From NCBI GenBank assembly GCA_022414725.1, contig CM039464.1:35166671-35230670 (forward strand): a DNA stretch of 64,000 nt, given 5' to 3'. Below the pieces are notes generated by a model. It was not told where the DNA came from. It ran no database searches and saw only the letters and a list, made by a program, of their open reading frames with translations. The position numbers and the translations under genes were made by a program. This stretch comes from Microglena sp. YARC (Eukaryota; Chlorophyta; Chlorophyceae; Chlamydomonadales; Chlamydomonadaceae). This document shows positions 44,271 through 53,571 of this stretch, piece after piece; position 1 is the stretch's first letter; each line of letters starts with the position of its first letter.

Positions 44271-44492
44271 TGCACAACCGCAAGAGGTGTTGTTGCATTT
44301 TACAAAAGTACTCACAATTTACGATTATCAACTAAAACAGTGTGTCGTTTCATTAAACTCATTGGTTTTACAAGAAAAAGGAGCAAACTCCGTGGACAGT
44401 GTAAAGGGGACTTAGTTCCACTTGTCAATGAATTTTGTAGTAGATACAAGGAGACAATCAATGTGCATCCCCAGTCAGTGGCCAGGAGCTGA
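44187..44492 (+). pseudogene. IS630/Tc1-like transposase N-terminal fragment
   Basis: About 100 codons; the first good codon is GTG and the frame is open further upstream. FVSKLFETNKDFFKSF, LRLSTKTVCRFIKLIGFTRKR and LVPLVNEFCSRYKE fit the helix-turn-helix part of IS630/Tc1-mariner-like transposases seen in giant-virus genomes. The catalytic DDE domain is absent, as the frame stops after HPQSVARS. A second copy of its 5' end, ENRKRREFVSKLFETNKD, lies inverted near 48670. Probably a decayed insertion element. Confidence 0.45.
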
Positions 44493-44607
44493 CAGGGTCA
44501 AACTTGCATGCATGTATCGTTGCTTTTTAGAAACGGTTGAGGTGCCGACATAGTGAACCACGGGGACCTGTAGCGGGTTTCGGGGGATACCATTCATTCA
44601 AATTATA

Positions 44608-46525
44608 ATGGGTGTCCAAAAATTATTTATTAGGGCGGTGTCATTTAATTTGAAAACAAATGTAAAAGTGATGCGGCGTCCGGCATCGTTGTTCATCTTC
44701 GTCTTCTTCTTACTTGTATTGCTGATTGGGGTCGCTTACAATATGTATTTGCATAGTGGTGGTTGGGGGAGGGAGAGTTTTGATGCGACGAACTCCGACG
44801 CGCTGGGGGCCATTCGCAGTAGTAGCGGCTCTAAAGATGAGAGGATGGCGATGGAGATAGTGTCGGGTGCTCCGATTTTGACGATCATGACGCCAATGGG
44901 GTATGTGCGCGCGTGAGGTTCTGTAAACACGCTTTGTGGAACGCGAGACGGATACTACGCCGGAAACTTGATCGTGGGGGAGAACATGGGAGTCACAGGG
45001 AACATAAACATACATGGGAGCATCAAGGAGGTGCAGGATATGTCGGTCTTGCGCGCGCTCAAAATTAATGGCATGGCGAAGCTTGAAAGCGTGAACCTGC
45101 GTAGTGGTGAAGATTTACGGGTCATTGGCGACGCGATTGTACAGAAGATGACTGTCGAGGGTGATACGCATGTTGGTGGTACGCTCGCTGTGAACAAGCA
45201 TGTCAATATGAAAGGAGATGCGGAAGTGCATGGGGATATGAGAGGGATGAAGGGAGTCGATGTGAACAATGGTGTTCGCGTTGGACAGACGTTTCATGTC
45301 AAAGGAGATGTTTTTTTAAACAAATCGTGTATGCACGAAGATGATTTGTACACAATGGGATCTGCAGGTGCGATGGGTGACATGTTCGCGGGAAAGAACC
45401 TCGGTACCGGAAAAGATCATATTGTTGCCGGGAGTGGAGTGGTTGCAGGTTCGACCATGGTTGAACGTAATCTTGACGTAGCAGACAACATGGATGTGTT
45501 GACGAACGTATCCATCGGCGGTGATTTGAACGTGTCGCAGGGTGCGAACTTGAAGGGAAACGTCTCATTGATCGGACCAGGTGGGTCGGTGTACGTTACT
45601 GGTGGATCTGTGTTACTGGGCGCAGAAAGGGAGCCACTCCTCCCGATACACGGGGTGTGCACGTGCGTCGATTGAATGGGAAAACGACTTCGTTTTGCGT
45701 GGACAAAGACAATGTCATCGATGGCGACACAATGTTGCATGGTGACATTTGCTGGGGGGGAGGAAACAATTTATGTCTGAACGATCCTAAAACCGTACAC
45801 CTTTTGAATCTAGAGAACTTGATGAGTACTAGTATTTCTAATGCGGAGAGGGTGATTCGAAATGACCGAGAACTTCGGACGTCGGGTGCGCATTGTTGTT
45901 CGTCCGTGCGAGCAATGATATGTCGAGTCACAAGAACGTTTTCTCTAGTGATACCAAGAATCTGGGTGAATTTGACAGAAGAGCTAGATCCGATCTGACA
46001 TCCCTTGGGAAATAACAAGAGCTTCAGAAGTTGGCAATCGTACGCGTAGACAACAAAAACAAGGTCCAGGAGTCGCGGTTGACTCGTCTAGAGGCACTTC
46101 TGAAGAGGGTTGAAGTGAGGGCGTTTAACATCTTGAAGGACTCTGCAACCAACGCATGCGCTAGAAAGACAAGTCAGGAGCCGAAAAAGGCCAAGATTAC
46201 TTTGTTCCAGCATCTTATCTACGCCGGTACTCAGCTTTCTCAGGATTTCAAGGTGAGCGACAAGGAATACAGAGTAGAAATTAAAAAGCACCCTTTTTGG
46301 GGTCCATTGGAGGACAAGGTCACTTCGATCAGGATAGAACCCGATGTTGGTGTGACCGCATCACTGACAATTTTCCATCATCCATTTTACGAGAACAGAA
46401 AAACTAACCCTCGGTTTACATGGACCGCGTCAAATGGGCACGTTACCGAGCATCCAGATATGAATGTATTGAATATGGACAACAAAGCCAGTGCTATGAT
46501 AGTAAAGGTGTTATCGATGAAATGA
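44608..46525 (+). pseudogene. Membrane-anchored beta-solenoid virion protein, paralogue 3, with added C-terminal domain, broken
   Basis: Third tandem paralogue, spread over four open stretches: 44608-44916 (membrane segment ASLFIFVFFLLVLLIGVAY), 44935-45675 (GTRDGYYAGNLIVGENMG, solenoid repeats), 45657-45998 (CVDKDNVIDGDTMLHGDICW) and 46031-46525. At least three frameshifts separate them; the second lies near a short G/C-rich run at about 45650. The end differs from the other paralogues. After a coiled coil (RLTRLEALLKRVEVRAF) there is a domain of about 110 residues (KITLFQHLIYAG, KVTSIRIEPDVGVTASLTIF) whose strand pattern resembles a beta/gamma-crystallin-like module. The intact neighbours make real decay or local assembly error both possible. 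Confidence 0.6.
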
Positions 46526-46535
46526 CCTCGATCAA

Positions 46536-46847
46536 TCACTTCCGTCGGTCCTTCATTTCCTTGACTTTTTTGCATATCTTGCACTTGCATGATGTTTTGT
46601 GAATTGGAGGCGGAGAATCTACTTTGCCACCACATTTTCCATTCGAGTTGTTGTGAATTGGAGGCGGAGGTGTAGGAGGATTTCGTTCGCCCTTAGCGGA
46701 ATTTCCCTTCATTTCATGGACCCTTTTACAGAGCTTACACCTGCATTCATGGTTGGGCGACTTGGGTGGTGGTGGTGGTGGGCATAGAGTCTTTGGCGTC
46801 ACCGGTTGCTTTTTTGTGGGTTTCTTTGGTGTTGCGGTCACCACCAT
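46536..46847 (-). CDS. Small proline-rich protein with two CxCKxCK motifs
   Basis: 103 codons, MVVTATPKKPTKKQPV at the start. Two copies of a cysteine cluster occur (HECRCKLCKRVHEMKG and TSCKCKICKKVKEMKD), each preceded by a proline run. The clusters could bind a metal. Adjacent to and on the same strand as the LamG-like gene at 46872; the 24-bp gap suggests the two are linked. No family recognised. Confidence 0.5.
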   Translation of the reverse strand: MVVTATPKKPTKKQPVTPKTLCPPPPPPKSPNHECRCKLCKRVHEMKGNSAKGERNPPTPPPPIHNNSNGKCGGKVDSPPPIHKTSCKCKICKKVKEMKDRRK

Positions 46848-46871
46848 CCTCTTTGGAGCCGTACTTGGGCA

Positions 46872-48069
46872 CTAAGGGATGTCCTCCGGTGAGGATCCAT
46901 CGAAAATTGAGCGGTACTTGCGGCATGCGCTGTCTTTGGCTTTGATTTTAGAAGGAGCCCAGCAGAAGCATCGTTTATGATTGGGGTTGGCGCCACAGAA
47001 GCTCGCGATAGCACGTAGACACCTTGGATGCACATCTCCTAGGTACCAATCCGGTGTGTTCCAGTCTATGACCGCGCCCTCGCACGCTAAGCAAGTTTCT
47101 TTGTTGAAGGGGCACTCCTTTGTTGCATCCACCTTGTCGGTGAGCGCTCTGATTTTTTTCTTGAAAGCGAGCACCTCAGGGTCCATGTCCATAAAGACGT
47201 CGCGATAGTGTTGGGCGAGGTCTAAGACATCCTTGGTGTAGAACTTCATAGAAGAAATTCCAAAGGCCATGAGCCCTGCGTTCCACATGTAGTCCGAGTT
47301 GATGGTGATCGGCAAATTGCTCAGAATTAATTTTGGGAGGCAACGTGGCCCTTAGCATGGTGATAGGTTCTAGCCTGTGGTTCTCAAGATTGACCGCCGT
47401 CACCTCCAAGTCGGAGTAGGACTTGGAGACCATCCACAGGCAAAACTGATCCGGGTAAATCGGCTTTCGCCGGGTATCCTTTGAGTCGCCCAAAATTACA
47501 TCACCGGAGCCGATGCGCAATCCTACGACCTGAGGTTCGGGTAGAAACATTAGTGTCATGGCGTTGTTCGACGACGTGTTGGCGAATATTTGGAAGGCCT
47601 TAGTAGAAGATTCCACGGTATAGTTCGGCAACGTCATCCGTGCAAATAAGAAGATGCCGAAGCTGCGGTTGCCATCTATTCCTATTTGGTGGGACGGAGG
47701 TCCGGTCAGAGAGGTCCCCGTGCCGAGATGGAATGCTGGGCGATTTTTGTCGTTATCGAGGAACGTGGGTTTGCGGTTGAACCTTAGATCCGGGGAGACG
47801 AGGGACCCGTCGGCCAAGAAGCCCTTCTCAGAGGTCGATTGGGATGCGAGGTTCTTCCACACCATGACATCCTCGGTATTCACATGATTGGTGCTTACGA
47901 AAAGTGACATATTTGCGAGGATCGATTCGGGCAAGGCCTCCTGCACCGGCATTATATTTACTTGCCTGGAAGGAGGGGATTGGGAAGTTTCTGCAAACTT
48001 TGGGGATTTGGCGTTATTTGGCAATGCAGTAACGGTACTTTGCAATAAGTTCATATACTTGCCTAACAT
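46872..48069 (-). pseudogene. Lectin/LamG-like (concanavalin fold) viral protein, one frameshift
   Basis: The first frame runs from 48069 to 47176 and the second from about 47325 to 46872; a single shift near 47320 joins them. The first part has DGSLVSPDLRFNRKPTFLDN, GNRSFGIFLFARMTL, FQIFANTSSNNAMTLMFLP and KPIYPDQFCLWMVSKSYSDL, a beta-rich pattern like laminin-G/concanavalin domains. The join gives AGLMAFGISSMKFYTKDVL, matching the end of such domains in giant-virus proteins. The C-terminal about 110 residues are cysteine-rich (CPFNKETCLACEGAVIDW, CFCWAPSKIKAKDSACRKY). The start may be the ATG at 48069 or the second Met (48052-48054), because a plus-strand ORF begins at 48068. Carbohydrate binding or virion surface role is inference. 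Confidence 0.5.
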
Positions 48070-48202
48070 GTCGACATCTCCGCTGCTTTCGTTTCCGAAT
48101 GACTTTAGAAGAAGATTATTACTCGGGGTCGCATTTGTTTATTTTTGTGTTGTTATAGGTATTGGGACAACGTGTTATATCTCCATCCTGATCATGCAAT
48201 GA
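48068..48202 (+). CDS. Small single-span membrane protein, 44 residues
   Basis: MSTSPLLSFPNDFRRRLLLG, then a hydrophobic segment VAFVYFCVVIGIG and a short tail ending ILIMQ. Positive charges before the span suggest the N-terminus is inside. Its ATG overlaps the most upstream ATG of the minus-strand gene, so one of the two starts is probably wrong. Small membrane proteins of this type are common in giant-virus virions. Confidence 0.45.
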   Translation: MSTSPLLSFPNDFRRRLLLGVAFVYFCVVIGIGTTCYISILIMQ

Positions 48203-48307
48203 CGTCAGGTGGGGTGGCGACACGGGTTCAAGTGGTTTGTCCCTTTCATGTTTTGGCTGTATGTTTCACGAATATAATTAGCATAACGACCGCCATGGTG
48301 CAACCAG

Positions 48308-48400
48308 TCAAAAATTGTAGGAGCTGGGTGGTCCAATGAACACTAGGAGGATCAAAGTCAGCAAAATAATGAGAATGACTAGCTGCGTTAATAATATCAT
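48308..48400 (-). CDS. Very small membrane peptide, 30 residues
   Basis: MILLTQLVILIILLTLILLV followed by FIGPPSSYNF, almost entirely one membrane span. Supported only by composition and by similar small ORFs nearby (49468-49806). Confidence 0.3.
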   Translation of the reverse strand: MILLTQLVILIILLTLILLVFIGPPSSYNF

Positions 48401-48402
48401 TT

Positions 48403-48545
48403 TGTTGGACTACAATCAATGGAACAGTAAATGAAACATAATATCGGATGGAAATAAATGTACGATATTGCCTTAATAAAATTATGTGTTTACGAACATG
48501 AGTCGCTCTACAGTCGGTGGAACAGTAAAATTAAACAAAGCGGCG
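48403..48545. repeat. Repeated intergenic motif (GTGGAACAGTAAA)
   Basis: CAATCAATGGAACAGTAAAT at about 48413 and CAGTCGGTGGAACAGTAAAA at about 48512 share a core that also occurs as CAGTCAGTGGAACAATAAGA at about 63655, just upstream of the aquaporin gene. The position suggests a viral promoter or 3'-end element. Confidence 0.35.
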
Positions 48546-48614
48546 ACAGACGGTGATGGTCCTACAAAATGGCCCGTCATAGCTCCGTATTTCAGCATTT
48601 TAAAGGTTGATTGA

Positions 48615-48869
48615 ACAAGTGTGGAATCTTTGTTCGTCTCAAAAAGTTTGCTTACAAATTCACGTCGTTTTCGATTCTCACCAAACGTTTCCGTTCCCCT
48701 CAGAGTAGAGTGAGCGACTGATGTTCATAAACAGTTGCAGTGTAGAAGTTTTTAACTCAACGCCAATTCACACACGCAGCGACCATTCTTAACATGTGCC
48801 AGAAATGATATCCGGTTCTAACGTTTGAATTTTAGCAGAACAGCCGATGTCGTACATTTATTTCGTTCA
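48615..48869 (-). repeat. Right arm of the long inverted repeat (partner 44064-44270)
   Basis: The reverse complement runs from CGAAATAAATGTACGACATC to ACTTTTTGAGACGAACAAAG, with the same blocks as the left arm and a few short insertions. The two arms enclose about 4.3 kb of viral genes. Confidence 0.85.
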
Positions 48870-49467
48870 CATATTAGTGACGGACGACTCACAATCACAA
48901 ACACGTTTTCATCTTGCCCTTGTAGATGCGTTCTCGCTATTTTGTAATCCGGAGAGCCGAACCCTAGCTGTTGATAGTATTATCCGATGTGGAAAAAGGT
49001 CCATTGTTATATGTATTCTCGATTTCACGTCCGATTTGTTGATGGCGTAGTTGAATATGTAACGACTTGGTGATGTTACAGCATCTTCACCTGCTCTGCA
49101 CTCTCACCCGCAGTTTCCTGCGACCCGCCATGCTTCCTATAGAGAGGTCCCCGGAGTGCGGAATGATTAGGGGGGCTTAATGTTAGGTTTCTGCATGTGG
49201 AGGGAGGACGTTTCTCGATCGTGTATAGTTCTCCGTCATCAGGATGACCATGATGTTATCCCTTGACGATGAGCGCAAACTGTACCACAACGCTGCAGAG
49301 GTACGTACTCGACCGTAGCGTGTTCAGGAATTTGGACTTATGGTCCCGGACAGCTCCTAGGGTTGCATTCTGGTGTTAGATACATTGGTGGTACGGAGAA
49401 ATGCAGAGAATTGGTCTTAGGGCGTCGGCATGTACACGATGGGGGAAGCAGGGAGCACTTCCATAGC
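48870..49467. other. Weakly coding viral intergenic stretch
   Basis: A 67-codon plus-strand frame (48847-49050, ending IVICILDFTSDLLMA) starts inside the repeat arm and may be coding. Nothing else is supported. Confidence 0.25.
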
Positions 49468-49806
49468 TCATGTCAAATGCCAGGTGTGAAGATCGCAGCT
49501 TTGGGCATTTTTTTGGGCTTTTTTTATTGGGTTTTGTATATTTTTAATGATGTTATGGTCGAATGAGCTTTGTGTACAGGGCAGAGAACTGTATGTGAAC
49601 TCGATGCCGTTCTTTGATGAATGGGATCTTGGTCGAGCTGTACACAAACGGCTTTGACAAACTCCCTGCCGGGCTAAGATGGTACAACTTGAACGGTTTT
49701 TGAGTATTTCTTGGCTGATGAGGTCCTTGCGTGTTATGCGGCGAGCGATGTAGATCAACAGGAGAGTGGTTAGTATAATGATCAAAATACTGCGATTTAG
49801 TATCAT
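49468..49806 (-). CDS. Hypothetical viral protein with N-terminal membrane span
   Basis: 112 codons. It starts MILNRSILIIILTTLLLIYI, a clear signal anchor, then ARRITRKDLISQEILKNRSS and a cysteine-containing soluble part. The C-terminal third (PCTQSSFDHNIIKNIQ) is less convincing and may reflect a frameshift. An overlapping plus-strand 29-residue ORF (49477-49566, MPGVKIAALGIFLGFFYWVL) is an alternative for that end. Confidence 0.4.
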   Translation of the reverse strand: MILNRSILIIILTTLLLIYIARRITRKDLISQEILKNRSSCTILARQGVCQSRLCTARPRSHSSKNGIEFTYSSLPCTQSSFDHNIIKNIQNPIKKAQKNAQSCDLHTWHLT

Positions 49807-50532
49807 CTTGTTCGCTTGGGTTCCCGTCAGCCTAGAGACCGTTCTTCACCTTGGACAGTCAACATCCATGCTGCCATGCCATAGGATCGGCCTTGCTAAC
49901 CTTCGATCGGCCTTAAGGGCTAACCTTCGGTTCTCTGTTGAGAATTTGACATTCGGTGTATTTATTAACAGAATAGGATAACATGAAACATTTTTCTTAA
50001 ACGATGAATCTTGGGGCTTTTCTCGACACGTACAATACACGATAATCCAAAACGTTGCCCGAGCACAACACAGTTCATATTAGAAAAAATGCCCCAGTTT
50101 ATTTAAGAACAAATCTGTCGCAGTAGCATGTCTCCTCGTCGTAGATAGCGAGACATCATCTAATTTTGATAGTCACACAGGTTACCTACTGTTGCCTTTT
50201 ATTCAGGCGTCTCCGTGTCACAGTTTTCCATCGCGGTGGAACTTTGGCAAGTGACATGAACGCATTCGAAAACCCCTGCCCCCCGTTCACCAAGCAATTT
50301 GGTGGTCCGGGTGCTGTTCTATGAAGCATTCTAGAAAGCGACGTCGTGATGTCGCGATGGGCGCCAGTTTCACCGACTACCGTCCCCTAACGACGTCATC
50401 AACTACAGGGCGTAAGGCGATGTCCTCCACGCAAGAGTTCCGACAGAATGCGGCTTCGCCGAAGGTGAGGCCGATTCGCGAGAAAGGAGCGCTTATCGCG
50501 CATAGAAAGTTTTGGCACCTGCAAGTTCGGTC
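49807..50532. other. Intergenic, nothing recognised
   Basis: No frame with clear coding character on either strand. Confidence 0.3.
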
Positions 50533-51228
50533 CTAATGAATATCGGGACTAGGTCCCTGAGCAAGACGTTTTTCGATGCAAGCAAGATCGGTTGCGAGCG
50601 CTGTGGACACGCCTTTACTCATGTTTGGGTAATCGGAACGGGGCGTCGAGGAGGCTAAGATTTTTTTATAATTCTTTATTTTTAAGGGCTGCACATCCTT
50701 GTTGAATGCGCGACACCTCTTGGCACGTTCGCCAGCTGCTCGGTGGGTAATGGGGTTCACGAAAATTATTGGGGGGTCGTACTCGCAGTCCTGAGACCTT
50801 TGGGTCTGCCATTGGGCGCGCTTTGTTCGGGGCTCTCGTTTTTCTAAGAGGCAGGAAACCGTCTGGTGAGTGGGACCGATACTAGAGGTGGGTGATTTGT
50901 CCTTTGTTGGAGGATAGTGGTATCGATGCCAGACTCGAAACTCTTGGATGGCGTGTTCTTGAAAGGGTTGCGGCCACAGCACTGCCACTGTTTCAACAAG
51001 GTTCCCTAAGGGTGCTTGCGGGGTTATTCCAAACGTGTGTCTTGCACGTCGAGAAAGACTGACAAGCAGTCGGGGATGTGCGATACCTCGCAATTCCGGT
51101 GTACCTTTCTTGGAATTGGCGGATGCGGGCGCCTGGATGCCCTTTCCTTGTGATCGCAAGGAGTTTCGGAGCTGATGTCCATCATGAGCGGTCCCGATTC
51201 TGTGTGCCCGGACGTGCCCCATGCCCAT
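50533..51228 (-). CDS. Hypothetical protein, 231 residues
   Basis: Longest open frame of the region. The C-terminal half is the more protein-like: YDPPIIFVNPITHRAAGERA, KDVQPLKIKNYKKILASS and TALATDLACIEKRLAQGPSP. The N-terminal half is arginine/histidine-rich, and another minus frame upstream (51412-51182, MPSSDFFDEAQRRQHPLLSS) could be the real beginning after a frameshift. No family recognised. It lies between viral genes and the left end of the second large element. Confidence 0.35.
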   Translation of the reverse strand: MGMGHVRAHRIGTAHDGHQLRNSLRSQGKGIQAPASANSKKGTPELRGIAHPRLLVSLSRRARHTFGITPQAPLGNLVETVAVLWPQPFQEHAIQEFRVWHRYHYPPTKDKSPTSSIGPTHQTVSCLLEKREPRTKRAQWQTQRSQDCEYDPPIIFVNPITHRAAGERAKRCRAFNKDVQPLKIKNYKKILASSTPRSDYPNMSKGVSTALATDLACIEKRLAQGPSPDIH

Positions 51229-51552
51229 GCCAGCGCCCTCGCGAAGCAGGGGGTGCAGTGCGTCGCCGGGTCTCCAAGTTGGTATGATCCGGGTCCTCGG
51301 ACTGTCCTAGTCTACGCGGTAGGCTCCTTCGTCGTACTTGAGATGGTTGAAATGACGACAGTAGCGGATGCTGTCTGCGTTGTGCCTCGTCAAAAAAGTC
51401 GGACGAAGGCATACTGAGGCAGCATGATGATAGTTAGAAGAAAAATAATTTTTTTGGCATGTTCACGCTCCATGTTCTTCTGCAATTAATGGGCGGGTTC
51501 CTCGCCTCCGGAGGATTTTTCGAATTTCTACTCAGAATTTAGAGCCTACGGA

Positions 51553-52552
51553 NNNNNNNNNNNNNNNNNNNNNNNNNNNNNNNNNNNNNNNNNNNNNNNN
51601 NNNNNNNNNNNNNNNNNNNNNNNNNNNNNNNNNNNNNNNNNNNNNNNNNNNNNNNNNNNNNNNNNNNNNNNNNNNNNNNNNNNNNNNNNNNNNNNNNNNN
51701 NNNNNNNNNNNNNNNNNNNNNNNNNNNNNNNNNNNNNNNNNNNNNNNNNNNNNNNNNNNNNNNNNNNNNNNNNNNNNNNNNNNNNNNNNNNNNNNNNNNN
51801 NNNNNNNNNNNNNNNNNNNNNNNNNNNNNNNNNNNNNNNNNNNNNNNNNNNNNNNNNNNNNNNNNNNNNNNNNNNNNNNNNNNNNNNNNNNNNNNNNNNN
51901 NNNNNNNNNNNNNNNNNNNNNNNNNNNNNNNNNNNNNNNNNNNNNNNNNNNNNNNNNNNNNNNNNNNNNNNNNNNNNNNNNNNNNNNNNNNNNNNNNNNN
52001 NNNNNNNNNNNNNNNNNNNNNNNNNNNNNNNNNNNNNNNNNNNNNNNNNNNNNNNNNNNNNNNNNNNNNNNNNNNNNNNNNNNNNNNNNNNNNNNNNNNN
52101 NNNNNNNNNNNNNNNNNNNNNNNNNNNNNNNNNNNNNNNNNNNNNNNNNNNNNNNNNNNNNNNNNNNNNNNNNNNNNNNNNNNNNNNNNNNNNNNNNNNN
52201 NNNNNNNNNNNNNNNNNNNNNNNNNNNNNNNNNNNNNNNNNNNNNNNNNNNNNNNNNNNNNNNNNNNNNNNNNNNNNNNNNNNNNNNNNNNNNNNNNNNN
52301 NNNNNNNNNNNNNNNNNNNNNNNNNNNNNNNNNNNNNNNNNNNNNNNNNNNNNNNNNNNNNNNNNNNNNNNNNNNNNNNNNNNNNNNNNNNNNNNNNNNN
52401 NNNNNNNNNNNNNNNNNNNNNNNNNNNNNNNNNNNNNNNNNNNNNNNNNNNNNNNNNNNNNNNNNNNNNNNNNNNNNNNNNNNNNNNNNNNNNNNNNNNN
52501 NNNNNNNNNNNNNNNNNNNNNNNNNNNNNNNNNNNNNNNNNNNNNNNNNNNN
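51553..52552. other. Assembly gap (1000 N)
   Basis: Exactly 1000 N, the usual placeholder for a gap of unknown length. It begins 65 bp inside the left terminal repeat. Open frames across it are meaningless. Confidence 1.
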
Positions 52553-53571
52553 AAAAAAGAGAGATGCACTTTACAGGTATAAGCTTGTCGAATTGATTCA
52601 CGGGTACCAGAGTTGGTTAACTTATGTCGCTCTCTTCGGCTGGCACGGTTTCGATCGCATCGTCGCCACTGGAATCTCGAAATCATAGTTTTGTCGACGA
52701 GCGAGGTACCGGCAACTGATAGGCTCAACCCAGTGGTGTATGCCCAATCATATTCCTGGGAAGGGGTTAGCGTCCATTTTGCCCCTTCCCTCAAAGAAAA
52801 CTAAGCTGCAAGATGATAAGAAGGGAATCGACAGTGGGCCTGCCGCCGTCGGTGAGTGATCGGGAACCCGGAGACCAGCCAAATGTAACGCGGGGTCGTC
52901 TGTACCGCTCAGCAGACTAGACGGGACCAGCAATTCCCGACTATACTCGGGAGCTTTGACATAGACCGGGCCTAGCAAATCTGCAAGGGCTAATACTGAA
53001 AGATCAATTCTGGAACACAAGACTGTATTTTGCAGTACGTGGAATAACTAGAGGCCATAGTTCGACGCTGTCCAGGTTCCAATCAGGTTTTGCTTGCTAT
53101 GTCGGTATTATGCCGCCGAAGGACCCTGACGAGTGAATTCTTTTAAGAGACCCTTCTTCCTAACTTCCAAAAGCCTACGCAAACCGTATCACGTCGTAAA
53201 CAAACGCGGAGAGACCATTTTCTCCAACCTTCGAAACAACCCATTCAAGTGGTTGTTCCCCGGGAAAATACGCTAAGCAGCAACCTGTGCAACTAAAACC
53301 TTTAAGCTCTGGTCCCTGTAGCTAACCCGCCTGCGCAACCTCGGACGAACCAGACTGCAGTTGGCCTGCGCAACCTCGACAACCAGCTGGCAGTGCCTGC
53401 GAAACCTCGACTGTTGGCAACCTAGGACTGTCCTTCAAATACAGTTGAGAGCTTTGCGAACAGATAGATGTCCTTCCAAAAGGTGGTGGTGTCACAAAGC
53501 AAGTCTAAAACAGTCCGTGCAAGCGAAAAACTTACCTGAGGAACGGACACCAGGAGCTGATGCGGTAACAC
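52553..53571. other. 5' part of the copy-2 element, possible exon
   Basis: Mostly unassigned. A frame reading PSKKTKLQDDKKGIDSGPAA ends at 52849 in front of a good donor (GTGAGT) and could be an upstream exon of the ParB/MTase gene. Diverged short repeats of CTGCGCAACCTCG occur near 53330-53410. Confidence 0.3.

Noticed and set aside
51532..52794. 420- and 351-codon ORFs
   Set aside because: They consist of the N gap.
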